A stretch of DNA of 64,000 bases from Agrobacterium tumefaciens (GTDB taxonomy: Bacteria; Pseudomonadota; Alphaproteobacteria; Rhizobiales; Rhizobiaceae). A model generated the notes under the pieces. That model was given only the letters and a program-made list of their open reading frames with translations. It was not told the origin of the DNA and did not search any database. Below, one piece after another: positions 20,450-29,779 of the stretch. The DNA lies in contig NZ_CP039904.1 in assembly GCF_005221385.1 (NCBI RefSeq), positions 372,001-436,000 on the forward strand, read 5' to 3'. Both the position numbers and the translations under genes were made by a program. The number at the start of each line of letters is the position of its first letter. Position 1 is the stretch's first letter.

Positions 20450-21880
20450 CTACTGCCTTTTATAGTCATCCTCGATGCGGATGACATCATCCTCGCCGAT
20501 ATAGGCCCCGGTCTGGATTTCGACCAGTTCTAGCGGGATCTGCCCCTCATTGGCCAGCCGGTGCGGCTGGCCGATCGGGATATAAACCGACTCGTTTTCC
20601 GTCAGCAGCTTCGTCTCTTCGCCAATCGTCACCGTCGCCGTTCCCTTGACGACGATCCAGTGTTCCGAGCGGTGATAATGTTTCTGGAACGAGATGCGGT
20701 GGCCGGGATCGACCGTGATGTGGCCAACCCGGTAACGCTTATCCACATACATGTGTTCGATATAACCCCAGGGGCGATAAACGCGCTTGTGCGCCTGCGT
20801 CTGAGGCGCATGGTCGCCGTCCTTCAGCGTCTCCACCAGACCCTTCACATCCTGCACCCGGTTTTTCGGCACCACCAGAACCGCATCCTTGGTGGCCACC
20901 ACCACCAGATCCTTGGCGCCCACCACCGTCGTCAGCAATTGCGTGGAGTGAATGAGGCAGCCCTCGGAATCGATGAACACGCCATCGCCCTCGAGCGCAT
21001 TGTCATTGCCGTGCTTGTCGGCAATCTCCCAGATCGCATCCCAGCTGCCGATATCCGACCAACGGAAATGGCCATGCACCACCGCCATGCGCTTGGTTTT
21101 TTCAATAACCGCATAATCGATGGAGTTTTTCGGCGAGGCCTCAAAGCTTGCCTGATGCAGGCGCACGAAACCTAGATCGCTTTCATATTGCTCGACCGCC
21201 TGCGTCACCGCCGCCAGAATTTCCGGCGCGAAGGCCTTGAGTTCGGCGATCATCACGTCGGAGCGGAACAGGAAGTTGCCGGAGTTCCACAGATAACCTT
21301 TTTCCAGATAGGAAATCGCCGTCTTTACATCCGGCTTTTCGACAAAGGCATCGACGGTGCTGAGATCGGCCTCGCCGTCGATCGCCTCACCCGGCTTGAT
21401 ATAACCGTAGGAGGTACGCGGCTCGGTCGGCACCAGACCGAAGACGACGATATTGCCCTGATCGGCGGCCTTGGCGCCAAGTTTCACGGCATCGGAAAAC
21501 TTGTCGGCATCCAGCACCACGTGGTCGGCGGCAAGCGCCAGTACCAGACATCCGGGCTCGCGGCGCTCCGCCAGCACGGCGGCAGCGGCCATCGCGGCGG
21601 CGCTGTCGCGGCGGGCAGGTTCAAGCACCACCGTTGCCGGCAGATCGATCTCTTCTGCCTGACGGCGGGCGAAAAAACGAAAATCCTCGTTGGTGATGAC
21701 AAGCGGCTCAGCGTAAAGCCCCTTGTCGCCCACCCGCATCAGTGTCTGCTGATAGGTCGAAAGATTGCCGACCAGCGGCTGGAACTGCTTGGGCAACTGG
21801 TCGCGCGAAACAGGCCAGAGCCGAGAGCCCGCGCCGCCTGCAAGAAGAACCGGCGTGATCTTTCGAGAATGTTCCTTCAC
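20450..21880 (-). CDS. manC: mannose-1-phosphate guanylyltransferase / mannose-6-phosphate isomerase
   Basis: 476 residues, the standard length of bifunctional ManC/AlgA/CpsB proteins. The N-terminal nucleotidyltransferase domain has LLAGGAGSRLWPVSRDQLPK, with the GTP-binding glycine loop and catalytic Lys, plus PTEPRTSYGYIKPG and FVEKPD. The C-terminal cupin domain, the isomerase, has YRPWGYIEHMYVDKRYRVGH, a metal-binding run HRISFQKHYHRSEHW, and IPIGQPHRLANEG. It makes GDP-mannose for exopolysaccharide, lipopolysaccharide or fucose precursors. It stands alone and is divergent from the malic enzyme gene across 458 bases. Confidence 0.95.
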   Translation of the reverse strand: MKEHSRKITPVLLAGGAGSRLWPVSRDQLPKQFQPLVGNLSTYQQTLMRVGDKGLYAEPLVITNEDFRFFARRQAEEIDLPATVVLEPARRDSAAAMAAAAVLAERREPGCLVLALAADHVVLDADKFSDAVKLGAKAADQGNIVVFGLVPTEPRTSYGYIKPGEAIDGEADLSTVDAFVEKPDVKTAISYLEKGYLWNSGNFLFRSDVMIAELKAFAPEILAAVTQAVEQYESDLGFVRLHQASFEASPKNSIDYAVIEKTKRMAVVHGHFRWSDIGSWDAIWEIADKHGNDNALEGDGVFIDSEGCLIHSTQLLTTVVGAKDLVVVATKDAVLVVPKNRVQDVKGLVETLKDGDHAPQTQAHKRVYRPWGYIEHMYVDKRYRVGHITVDPGHRISFQKHYHRSEHWIVVKGTATVTIGEETKLLTENESVYIPIGQPHRLANEGQIPLELVEIQTGAYIGEDDVIRIEDDYKRQ

Positions 21881-22338
21881 AATAAAACCTTTCCAACTCT
21901 AAAAAATTTCCCGGCGCGCCGGACAATATACATTTTTGCCAATGCTGCCATCATCGGTTCACGGGCAGACAAGCACAAGCTCATAAATTCGCCCTGTGAA
22001 AGCTTGGTGAACGGATGGCGGGGGCAGCTGAAGGGCATGTGGATTGCCTGCGGGCTCCTTCCGCTAACGCGAGGTGGCTTGTGAGGTTCCATCCGCGCCG
22101 GCACCAAATATCGCGGAGTATCGAAGGCCGCATCTGCAGCCTGAATGATGATGGATCGAACCTGCCGACCCCGCGCCGGGTGAAGAATATTGACTTAATC
22201 GATTGAATCGGCCGCAAATTTCATCACGCTTAAATTTGCTGCACTGAACAACATTCAACGCTTGGCAGGCGTGCAAAAAATACCATAACAACAACGAATA
22301 TTTTTATACTGATAACGACAGGAAAGCGCACACAGCCC
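21881..22338. other. intergenic region between divergent manC and malic enzyme genes
   Basis: 458 bases with no convincing gene on either strand; the short frames present lack ribosome sites and recognisable products. The half nearest the malic enzyme (22190-22338) is A+T-rich and likely holds its promoter. TTGGCA at 22261-22266 is a possible -35 without a good -10. The manC promoter must lie within the first 150 bases. Confidence 0.6.
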
Positions 22339-24627
22339 ATGTCCGACACGCCAAAACCCGCCAGCACCAGAACATCGGTTACGGATCAGGAAGCCCTGGA
22401 TTTCCACGCGCAAGGCAGACCGGGGAAACTGGAAATCACCCCGACCAAGCCGATGGCAACGCAGCGGGATCTGTCGCTCGCCTATTCGCCTGGCGTGGCT
22501 GTACCGGTGAAAGCCATCGCCGAAAATCCGGCAAGTGCTTACGATTATACGACGCGCGGCAACATGGTGGCGGTCATCTCCAACGGCACCGCGATCCTCG
22601 GTCTCGGCAATCTCGGCGCGCTCGCCTCCAAGCCGGTCATGGAAGGCAAATCGGTTCTGTTCAAGCGCTTCGCCGATGTCGATTCCATCGATCTCGAGGT
22701 CGATACCGAAGATGCCGATGAATTCATCAATTGCGTGCGCTACCTCGGCCCCTCCTTCGGCGGCATCAATCTGGAAGACATCAAGGCGCCGGAATGTTTT
22801 ATCATCGAAAGCCGCCTGCGCGAGCTGATGGACATTCCCGTATTCCATGACGACCAGCACGGCACCGCCATCATCGCCGCCGCCGGCCTCATCAACGCCA
22901 TCGAACTGACGGGCCGCGACTTCAAGACGACGAAGCTGGTCTGTAACGGCGCGGGCGCTGCGGCAATCGCCTGTATGGACCTCATCAAGGCCATGGGCTT
23001 CAACCCCGAAAACATCACGCTTTGCGATACCAAGGGCGTGATCTATCAGGGCCGCACCGAAGGCATGAACCAGTGGAAATCCGCCCATGCGGTGAAAACC
23101 AACAACCGCACGCTGGCGGAAGCCATGAAGGGTGCGGATGTTGTATTCGGCCTCTCCCAGAAGGGCGCTTTCAGCGAAGAGATGATCCGCTCCATGGCGC
23201 CGAAGCCGATCATCTTCGCCATGGCCAATCCGGACCCGGAAATCACGCCGGAAGAAGTCTCGCGCATCCGCGACGACGCCATCATGGCGACCGGGCGCTC
23301 GGATTATCCGAACCAGGTCAACAACGTCCTCGGCTTCCCTTATATCTTCCGCGGCGCGCTCGATGTGCGTGCCCGGCAGATCAATGATGCGATGAAGATC
23401 GCCGCCGCGCAGGCGCTGGCCGATCTTGCCCGTGAGGACGTGCCTGATGACGTCGCAGCCGCCTATCAGGGCAATCGCCCGCGTTTCGGGCCGCAATATA
23501 TCATTCCCGTTCCCTTCGATCCGCGTCTGATCTCGGCCATTCCGGTGGCCGTGGCGAAAGCAGCCATCGAAACCGGCGTCGCCCAGCGCGAACTGCCTGA
23601 CCTCGACGCCTATGCCCGCGAGCTATCCGCCCGTCGCGACCCGATGGCTTCGACGACGCAGCGTCTCTACGAGCGCGTGCGCCGCTCGCCGAAGCGTGTC
23701 GTTTTTGCCGAAGCGGAAGAAGAACAGGTCATGCGTGCGGCAATTTCGTTTACCGCTCAAGGTCTTGGCACCGCCATCCTCCTCGGCCGCGACGATATCA
23801 TCAAGGCCAATGCGGAACGTGCCGGCATCGATCTCGACCGCGCAAATATCGAGATAACCAATGCCCGCCTCTCCAGCCGCGTCGATGCCTATGTCGATTA
23901 TCTCTATGCGCGGCTGCAGCGCGGCGGCTTCCTGCTGCGCGACGTGCAGCGCCTGATCCATAATGACCGTAACCACTTTGCCGCCTGCATGGTGGCGATG
24001 GGCGATGCGGATGCCGTGGTAACCGGCGTTACCCGTAACTATTCCACGGCGCTGGAAGATATCCGCCGCTGTATCAACACCAAGCCCGGCCACCGCGTCA
24101 TCGGCGTTTCGCTGGTCGTTTCGCGCAACCGCACCGTCTTCGTCGCCGATACCGCCGTGCATGACATGCCGTCCGCCGAAGACCTTGCCGATATCGCCGA
24201 AGAGGCGGCCGGCCTCGCCCGCCGTTTCGGTTACGAACCGCGTGTGGCGATGCTTGCCTATTCCACCTTCGGCCAGCCGACCGGCGAACGGTCCGACAAG
24301 GTGCGCGAGGCGGTGAAAATCCTCGACCGGCGCAATGTCAACTTCGAGGTCGACGGAGAAATGTCTGCCGATGTGGCGCTCAACCATCATCGCATGCAGA
24401 GCCAGTATCCCTTCGCCCGGCTTTCCGGCCCGGCCAACGTGCTGGTCATGCCCGCCATCCATTCCGCCTCCATTTCCACCAAGATGCTGCAGGAACTGGG
24501 CGGCGCAACCGTCATCGGCCCGCTTCTGGTCGGTCTCGACAAATCGGTGCAGATCACCTCGATGGGTGCGAAGGACAGCGATATCGTCAACATGGCGGCG
24601 ATTGCAGCCTATAATGCCGGGCGGTGA
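22339..24627 (+). CDS. maeB: malic enzyme with C-terminal phosphotransacetylase-like domain
   Basis: 762 residues. Residues 1-430 are the malic enzyme: oxidative decarboxylation of malate to pyruvate with NAD(P). Visible are [49 protein letters not shown], and [16 protein letters not shown] for the dinucleotide. Residues about 445-755 are a phosphotransacetylase-like domain ([16 protein letters not shown] to the end) that in this class is thought to be regulatory. Rhizobia carry two such fused enzymes, NAD-type (dme) and NADP-type (tme); the sequence alone does not tell me which this is. The start ATG lacks a strong ribosome site. Confidence 0.93.
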   Translation: MSDTPKPASTRTSVTDQEALDFHAQGRPGKLEITPTKPMATQRDLSLAYSPGVAVPVKAIAENPASAYDYTTRGNMVAVISNGTAILGLGNLGALASKPVMEGKSVLFKRFADVDSIDLEVDTEDADEFINCVRYLGPSFGGINLEDIKAPECFIIESRLRELMDIPVFHDDQHGTAIIAAAGLINAIELTGRDFKTTKLVCNGAGAAAIACMDLIKAMGFNPENITLCDTKGVIYQGRTEGMNQWKSAHAVKTNNRTLAEAMKGADVVFGLSQKGAFSEEMIRSMAPKPIIFAMANPDPEITPEEVSRIRDDAIMATGRSDYPNQVNNVLGFPYIFRGALDVRARQINDAMKIAAAQALADLAREDVPDDVAAAYQGNRPRFGPQYIIPVPFDPRLISAIPVAVAKAAIETGVAQRELPDLDAYARELSARRDPMASTTQRLYERVRRSPKRVVFAEAEEEQVMRAAISFTAQGLGTAILLGRDDIIKANAERAGIDLDRANIEITNARLSSRVDAYVDYLYARLQRGGFLLRDVQRLIHNDRNHFAACMVAMGDADAVVTGVTRNYSTALEDIRRCINTKPGHRVIGVSLVVSRNRTVFVADTAVHDMPSAEDLADIAEEAAGLARRFGYEPRVAMLAYSTFGQPTGERSDKVREAVKILDRRNVNFEVDGEMSADVALNHHRMQSQYPFARLSGPANVLVMPAIHSASISTKMLQELGGATVIGPLLVGLDKSVQITSMGAKDSDIVNMAAIAAYNAGR

Positions 24628-24636
24628 CGACGGCGC

Positions 24637-24786
24637 GAAACGTTGCCACTTGTTTCTTCTCCCCGCCGGGGAGAAGGTGGCCCGAAGGGTCGGATGAGGG
24701 GGCAACGTTGCCGTACCTCACGACCCTTGCCCCCTCATCCCGCTGCCGCGACCTTCTCCCCGACGGGGAGAAGAAACAAGCGGCAC
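24637..24786. repeat. dispersed palindromic intergenic repeat, copy 2
   Basis: Same architecture as 11690-11837. The left arm has CTTCTCCCCgccGGGGAGAAG, GTGGCCCGAAGGGTCGGATG and AGGGGG; the right arm has CCCCCTCATCCCGCTGCCGC, GACCTTCTCCCC and GGGGAGAAGAAACAAG. ACTTGTTTCTTC at the left outer end matches GAAGAAACAAG at the right, so the inverted repeat spans nearly the whole element. The two copies differ mainly in the central spacer. It begins 10 bases after the malic enzyme stop. Confidence 0.87.
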
Positions 24787-25034
24787 GCGCTCGCTCCGCA
24801 TGTGGCCATCCGGTCCTCAGCAACATCCGGATTACTCTCCCGCCCCTGACGGATAGGCAAACAGCAACGGGCGGAAAGAACAGGATTCTACGATTTAAAA
24901 TTATTAGGATATTTTTTCGCGCTCAAGGCTTTATTGGAACACGATTTTATTCATAGTTTTTTTTGCGCAATGCCAATTCTCGCTCTTGGCGGGTGCCTCA
25001 TGTAGTTTCCATCCACAATCAAAAGGAAATACCC
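24787..25034 (+). promoter_or_regulatory. A+T-rich leader of the amino-acid transporter operon
   Basis: The rest of the 407-base gap after the malic enzyme. 24885-24965 is markedly A+T-rich for this genome and runs up to the binding-protein gene, so it probably holds the promoter. AAAAGGAAAT at 25021-25030 is the ribosome binding site. No gene or clear palindrome was seen. Confidence 0.45.
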
Positions 25035-25874
25035 ATGGCCCTCTCTTTTTCCAGATTTGCTGCAAAACTCATCGCCGGAACCGTCGTCATCGCTTCGATG
25101 GCCTCTGCCGCTCATGCGGATGCAACGCTTGACCGTATCAAGGGTCGCGGCAAGCTCACCGTCGGTGTCATCCTCTCTGGCGCGCCTTTCGGTTTTATCG
25201 ATCCGAAGACGCAGGAACAGAAAGGCCTCAATATCGATGTCGCCAAGGCGCTGGCCGCCGGCCTCGGCGTTGAGCTGGTCACCGAAACCGTGACCCCGCC
25301 CAACCGCGTGCAGTTCCTGCAGCAGGGCAAGGTCGATATTCTCATCGCCAACATGCAATACACCGAAGAACGCGCCAAAACTCTCGATTATGTGCCCACC
25401 CCCTATGACCGCCAGGGCGGCGCCGCCATCGGCCGCAAGGACAGTGGCATCAAGGACTGGTCAGACCTGAAGGGCAAGATCGCCTGCGTTTCGCAAGGCT
25501 CGAACTACACCCAGCCGCTGATCGAGCAATATGGTGCACAGGTCAAGGCCCTGCCGAGCCAGCCGGAATCGCTGCTGGCGCTGAAGGGCGGCAATTGTGA
25601 TGTTTCCGTTCACGTCAACGGCACGCTGAGCCTGATGCTGCAGGACCGCGCCGACGAGTGGAAGGATTACGGCATCCTTATCCCCACCGACCTCATCCCT
25701 TCCGATTCCGTGATCTGGCTACGCAAGGGTGAGGCTGACACGCAGGCCGCTCTGGACAAGATCGTCAAGGAGCTGCACGCTTCCGGCAAGATGATCGAAT
25801 TCGCCAAGGCAAACCGCCTGCCAAGTATCGGCTACATGGAAGAGCAGCAGAAGAAGCTTTCCGCCGCGCAATAA
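25035..25874 (+). CDS. polar amino-acid-type ABC transporter binding protein
   Basis: 279 residues. The signal peptide ends ASMASAAHA, and the mature protein starts near DATLDRIKGRGKLTVGVIL, the standard opening of family 3 solute-binding proteins. PFGFIDPKTQEQKGLNIDVAKALA, VDILIANMQYTEERAKTLDY and GNCDVSVHVNGT are typical ligand-pocket regions. The ATG at 25035 follows AAGGAAAT at a normal distance; 24 upstream codons in frame precede it and are excluded. First gene of an operon running to 31087. Downstream enzymes suggest the ligand need not be a simple amino acid. Confidence 0.9.
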   Translation: MALSFSRFAAKLIAGTVVIASMASAAHADATLDRIKGRGKLTVGVILSGAPFGFIDPKTQEQKGLNIDVAKALAAGLGVELVTETVTPPNRVQFLQQGKVDILIANMQYTEERAKTLDYVPTPYDRQGGAAIGRKDSGIKDWSDLKGKIACVSQGSNYTQPLIEQYGAQVKALPSQPESLLALKGGNCDVSVHVNGTLSLMLQDRADEWKDYGILIPTDLIPSDSVIWLRKGEADTQAALDKIVKELHASGKMIEFAKANRLPSIGYMEEQQKKLSAAQ

Positions 25875-25965
25875 GCTAGGCGCAGGGTCTCTCCGTTCCA
25901 TGCCTGTCCTCACCGAAGGGTGAGGATGATGCCGAACAGGCGGAATGGTTTCCCATGACCATCAG

Positions 25966-25995
25966 GAACGGCCGGTTTCGCCTGCCGTTCTTTTC
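25966..25995 (+). terminator. intra-operon terminator-like hairpin
   Basis: GAACGGC (25966-25972) pairs with GCCGTTC (25984-25990) around an 11-base loop and is followed by TTTTCT. It stands between the binding protein and first permease, where partial termination would yield more binding protein than membrane subunits. Confidence 0.55.
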
Positions 25996-26066
25996 TGCTT
26001 TATAACAAGGCAGGCCATTCTGGCGCCGCCCACCCAGCGGTTCCGCGATAACAGCATGGATTTCCG

Positions 26067-26810
26067 ATGCAGGATTCATTTACAGCGCGCTTCATTGAAC
26101 TCGCCGCGCATCTCGGCCTCAACTATGATTTTCTGAACAGCGGTTACGAGGTTCAGATCTGGCTTGATGGCATGAAGATGACGCTCATCCTCGTCGCCGT
26201 TACCTTGCCGCTCAGCCTCATCTTCGGCTTCATTTTCGCGGCCATGCTGACGTCAGGCAAAGTCTGGCTCGCCGGCCCGGTGCGCGCCTATGTGGAACTG
26301 ACGCGCAACACGCCGACGCTGGTGCAGCTGATGTGCGGTTTCCTCGTGCTCAACATGCTGATTTCCAACGTGCTGGGCGGCGCGCAGAACAACCCGCTGA
26401 CGCCCTTCTTCTGGGTCGTCGCCATTACCGGCCTGCATATCGCCGCCTTCCATGCGGAGGCCTTGCGCGGCGGCATCGAGGCGGTTCCAGCCACCACCAT
26501 CGAGGCGGCACGTGCGATCGGCTTCAGCTCCTTCGAGGTTCTGCGTTACGTGGAGTTTCCGCTGGCGATCCGCACGGCGCTGCCCTCCATCATCAACAAC
26601 CTCGTCAATCTGGTGAAGCTCACAACCGTCGGCTCGGCGATTGCGGTCGGTGAAATCACCTATGCCTCGATCCTGATCTGGACGCAGCGCGACAATGTGG
26701 TCGAGCTGATGCTCGTCATCCTCCTTTTCTTCAGCGTCATCAATTTCACCGTCGCAAGGGCCGGTCTCTGGCTTGAACGACGCCTTGCGGTTCCGGGGTT
26801 CGGTCAATGA
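26067..26810 (+). CDS. amino-acid-type ABC transporter permease 1 (HisM/HisQ type)
   Basis: 247 residues. Membrane spans begin near MKMTLILVAVTLPLSLIFGF. The family signature AYVELTRNTPTLVQLMCGF precedes the channel loop, and the EAA region EAARAIGFSSFEVLRYVEFP lies after residue 145. The product starts MQDSFTARFIELAAHL; the ribosome site is weak, which fits coupling to an upstream transcript rather than an independent start. The stop overlaps the next permease by four bases (ATGA). Confidence 0.9.
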   Translation: MQDSFTARFIELAAHLGLNYDFLNSGYEVQIWLDGMKMTLILVAVTLPLSLIFGFIFAAMLTSGKVWLAGPVRAYVELTRNTPTLVQLMCGFLVLNMLISNVLGGAQNNPLTPFFWVVAITGLHIAAFHAEALRGGIEAVPATTIEAARAIGFSSFEVLRYVEFPLAIRTALPSIINNLVNLVKLTTVGSAIAVGEITYASILIWTQRDNVVELMLVILLFFSVINFTVARAGLWLERRLAVPGFGQ

Positions 26811-27589
26811 GCGCGGTGGTTTCTCAAACGCGGGCGGCAAAAAAGCTGCCCTTCGGCACCATTCTGCTGCTCGGCGTGCTGATTGCCGTCGTGTCATGGC
26901 TGGTTCTCGATCCCTCGCTCGGCCAGGTGCTGCTGCAATGGCTGCCCTATCTGGCCAAGGGTTTTGCCATGAATGTGCTGATCAGCATTCTGGCGATCGC
27001 CATCGGCACCTTCATCGGCGTCCTGCTCGGCATCATGGAGCTTGCGCCCTATCGTCTGGTGCGGGCGCCGGCGCTCACCTATGTGCAGGTTTTCCGCAAC
27101 GCCCCGCATCTGGTGCTGATCTTTGCGGCGACCTACATCTTCCCCTTCGAGATCGTCGCCTTCGGCAACTACATTCCGTTTCCGGACTGGATCAAGGCCG
27201 TGGTCGGGCTTGCCATTCCGGCCAGCGCCCATATCGCCGAAATTACCCGCGGCGCCATCCAGTCCATTCCGACAGCGCAATGGGAGGCCGCGCAGGGCCT
27301 TGGTTTTTCGCGCAATCAGACGCTGCGCTGGATCATCCTGCCGCAATGCGTGAAACGTTCGCTGCCGCCATGGATGAACCTTTATGCCTCCATCACCATG
27401 GGCACGGCGCTTGCATCGCTGGTTGGCGTACATGAGCTTCTGCATGCCGCGACAGATGCCAGCACCGCCGTGCAGCGCAATGACTTCACCGTCGTCGTTT
27501 ATCTCACCGTTCTGATGGCGTTCTTCCTGTTCTGCTATCCCGTCTCCCGTTTCACGCAGCGCCTCGAGCGGCGCTTCGCTTCCCGCTGA
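26807..27589 (+). CDS. amino-acid-type ABC transporter permease 2
   Basis: 260 residues, second channel subunit. Spans include TILLLGVLIAVVSWLVL and a multi-helix core; the family motif is APALTYVQVFRNAPHLVLIF, and the EAA loop is WEAAQGLGFSRNQTLRWIILP. ATG overlaps the preceding stop. Together with 26067-26810 it forms a heterodimeric pore, as in glutamine, histidine or cystine transporters. Confidence 0.9.
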   Translation: MSAVVSQTRAAKKLPFGTILLLGVLIAVVSWLVLDPSLGQVLLQWLPYLAKGFAMNVLISILAIAIGTFIGVLLGIMELAPYRLVRAPALTYVQVFRNAPHLVLIFAATYIFPFEIVAFGNYIPFPDWIKAVVGLAIPASAHIAEITRGAIQSIPTAQWEAAQGLGFSRNQTLRWIILPQCVKRSLPPWMNLYASITMGTALASLVGVHELLHAATDASTAVQRNDFTVVVYLTVLMAFFLFCYPVSRFTQRLERRFASR

Positions 27590-27601
27590 TTGGAACAAGC
27601 C

Positions 27602-28402
27602 ATGTCCGCACCCGCACCACAAACCAACGCAAAAGCTCTGGTAGAACTGGAAGGCATACACCTGTCCTTCGGTGACAATCAGGTTCTGAAGGGCATCGAT
27701 CTTACCGTGAACAAGGGCGACGCCGTCTCCATCATCGGCCCTTCCGGCTCCGGCAAATCCACGATCCTGCGCTGCATCAACGGCCTGCTCATTCCGCAAT
27801 CCGGCAAGATCACCGTCGGCGGCACCCGCGTAGACCTGTTGAAGACCGAGGCCGAGCGCATAGCGCTGCGCAAGCGCATCGGCATCGTCTTCCAGCAGTT
27901 CAACCTCTTCCCGCATCTGACTGTCATGGAAAACATCACCATCGCGCCGATCAAAATCCTCGGCACGCCGAAGGCGGAAGCAGAACGCCACGCCCGTGAA
28001 CTGCTGGAAAAAGTACGCCTCTCCCAGAAAGTCGACGCCTATCCCGGCCAGCTTTCCGGCGGCCAGCAGCAGCGCGTGGCCATTGCCCGAGCATTGGCCA
28101 TGCGGCCGGAACTGGTGCTGTTCGATGAGGTTACTTCCGCACTCGATCCGGAAACCGTGGGCGAAGTGCTCGCCGTCATCCGCGATCTCGTCAATGACGG
28201 CATGACCAGCATTCTCGTCACGCACGAAATGCGTTTTGCCGAGGAAATCAGCGACAATATCGTTTTCACTGAAAATGGCCTGATCGTTGACCAGGGCGCG
28301 CCGGATCATATCTTCTACAAGTCGACCAATCCGCGCATCAACGCCTTCGTCAAGGGTCTGGGAGGACAGGCGGCACGGCTCAATGATGGCGAAGGGATCT
28401 GA
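27602..28402 (+). CDS. amino-acid-type ABC transporter ATP-binding protein
   Basis: 266 residues. Walker A GPSGSGKST, Q-loop VFQQFNLFPHLTV, signature LSGGQQQRVAIARA, Walker B LVLFDEVTSALDPE, switch His LVTHEM. The ATG at 27602 is chosen; a TTG four codons earlier abuts the permease stop and is less likely. Aspartate after Walker B is followed by Glu-Val rather than the usual Glu-Pro, a common variant. It energises the permeases at 26067 and 26807. Confidence 0.92.
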   Translation: MSAPAPQTNAKALVELEGIHLSFGDNQVLKGIDLTVNKGDAVSIIGPSGSGKSTILRCINGLLIPQSGKITVGGTRVDLLKTEAERIALRKRIGIVFQQFNLFPHLTVMENITIAPIKILGTPKAEAERHARELLEKVRLSQKVDAYPGQLSGGQQQRVAIARALAMRPELVLFDEVTSALDPETVGEVLAVIRDLVNDGMTSILVTHEMRFAEEISDNIVFTENGLIVDQGAPDHIFYKSTNPRINAFVKGLGGQAARLNDGEGI

Positions 28403-28406
28403 CGCC

Positions 28407-29753
28407 ATGGCCGCCGAGGAAAAACTCACCCTTCATCTGGCCGAAGCCATCGCCGCTTCCGATCCGCTGCGCGACGATGAGGCCGTGACGATTGCCCGCA
28501 CGGCGCTGATCGATTTTTTCGCCTGCGTGCTGGGCGGCGCTGCCGACAGAAGCACCAAAATCCTGATCGACAGTTTTACCTCGGGCACCTCAGGCACGGC
28601 AGGTATCATCGGACACGATCTGCGCACCGATATCTTTACCGCCGCCCTCATCAACGGCCATGCTGGCCATGTGCTTGATTATGATGATGTGCATGGCAGC
28701 GTGCGCGGTCACCCCACCGTCGCCATCATTCCCGCACTTCTGGCCGCTGCTGTCGAGGAAAATTCGACGGCGGATGCCTTCATCGCCGCCTATATTGTCG
28801 GGCTGGAGACGATGGCGCGGATTGGCCTGTCGCTCGGCACCAAACATTACGAAAATGGCTTTCACGCAACCGCGACGCTCGGTCCAATCGGTGCCGCGGC
28901 AGCCATCGCCCATCTTCTGAAATTCGATCCACAGACCACAGCCGTCGCACTTGGCCTCGCCGCCACGCAATCGGCCGGGCTGCGTATGCAATTCGGGTTC
29001 GATGCCAAGCCGCTGCATGCCGGGCTCGCCACCCGCGCCGGCCTCACCGCCGCGCGGCTGGCGCGATCAGGGTTTCAGGGCGCGCCGGATTTTCTGGAAA
29101 ACCCCATCGGCTTTTATTCCGCCTTCGCCTTCGGCGCCGAACAGCCGAAACGCGTTCTCTCCGGCTGGGGCGCACCCTGGCAGATCGTCTCGCCCGGCTT
29201 GACGCTCAAGGCCTTTCCCTGCTGCACCGCCGCCCACCCCGTCGCTGTCGGTGCGCTGGCACTGCGCAGCGCGCATGATCTGACGCCGGACGAAATCGCA
29301 ACTGTTATCATCACCTTCCCGCCGGGCGGCGATGCGGCCCTCGTCGGCCCCGCCACGCCCACGACCGGCATCGATGCGCGCTTCAGCGCCGAATATGTTT
29401 TCGCCGCAGCGCTTGCGGATGGAGCACTCGGGATTGGCCATTTCGACGAGCGCCCGGCACGCGCCGACCTGCTTACACTTTCGGCAAAAGTCTCGCGCCG
29501 GCATGATGAAACAGCCCGTCGCCTGTCCCCCGATCCGACCACCCGTTTCGTGGTAATCGATGTGACAAAGAAAGACGGCACGTTGCTGTCACGCCGCATC
29601 GACGGCCTGCCCGGCATCGACGATCCAACGGAGAAATTCGCCGATGCCACCGGCGGCAATAAGAAATTCGCCGAAATTCCGGCACTGGTGCGATCCATGA
29701 AAACCGCAGCCGATCTCAGGAAGCTCGAAACGCTTCTGGCAACTGAAATATAA
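28407..29753 (+). CDS. MmgE/PrpD-family protein
   Basis: 448 residues. Members include 2-methylcitrate dehydratase, iminodisuccinate epimerase and cis-aconitate decarboxylase. VLDYDDVHGSVRGHPTVAII is the conserved DD/GHP active-site region, and GLAATQSAGLRMQFGFDAKPLHAGLA is the second core motif. The ATG at 28407 comes 4 bases after the ATPase stop, with GAAGGGA suitably placed. No methylcitrate synthase or lyase gene is nearby, so a propionate role is unlikely. Location in a transporter operon with a flavin monooxygenase suggests catabolism of the imported compound, for example an amino-acid-like dicarboxylate. Confidence 0.88.
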   Translation: MAAEEKLTLHLAEAIAASDPLRDDEAVTIARTALIDFFACVLGGAADRSTKILIDSFTSGTSGTAGIIGHDLRTDIFTAALINGHAGHVLDYDDVHGSVRGHPTVAIIPALLAAAVEENSTADAFIAAYIVGLETMARIGLSLGTKHYENGFHATATLGPIGAAAAIAHLLKFDPQTTAVALGLAATQSAGLRMQFGFDAKPLHAGLATRAGLTAARLARSGFQGAPDFLENPIGFYSAFAFGAEQPKRVLSGWGAPWQIVSPGLTLKAFPCCTAAHPVAVGALALRSAHDLTPDEIATVIITFPPGGDAALVGPATPTTGIDARFSAEYVFAAALADGALGIGHFDERPARADLLTLSAKVSRRHDETARRLSPDPTTRFVVIDVTKKDGTLLSRRIDGLPGIDDPTEKFADATGGNKKFAEIPALVRSMKTAADLRKLETLLATEI

Positions 29754-29779
29754 CTCGACCGACATGAAGGCATGACCCC

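Noticed and set aside
22186..22338. Sigma-54 or strong sigma-70 promoter for the malic enzyme
   Set aside because: No GG-N10-GC pair was found at proper spacing, and the only -35-like box has no matching -10.
26894..28429. Open frame antisense to the permease and ATPase genes (511 codons)
   Set aside because: Spans two real genes in the opposite direction and has no recognisable protein features.
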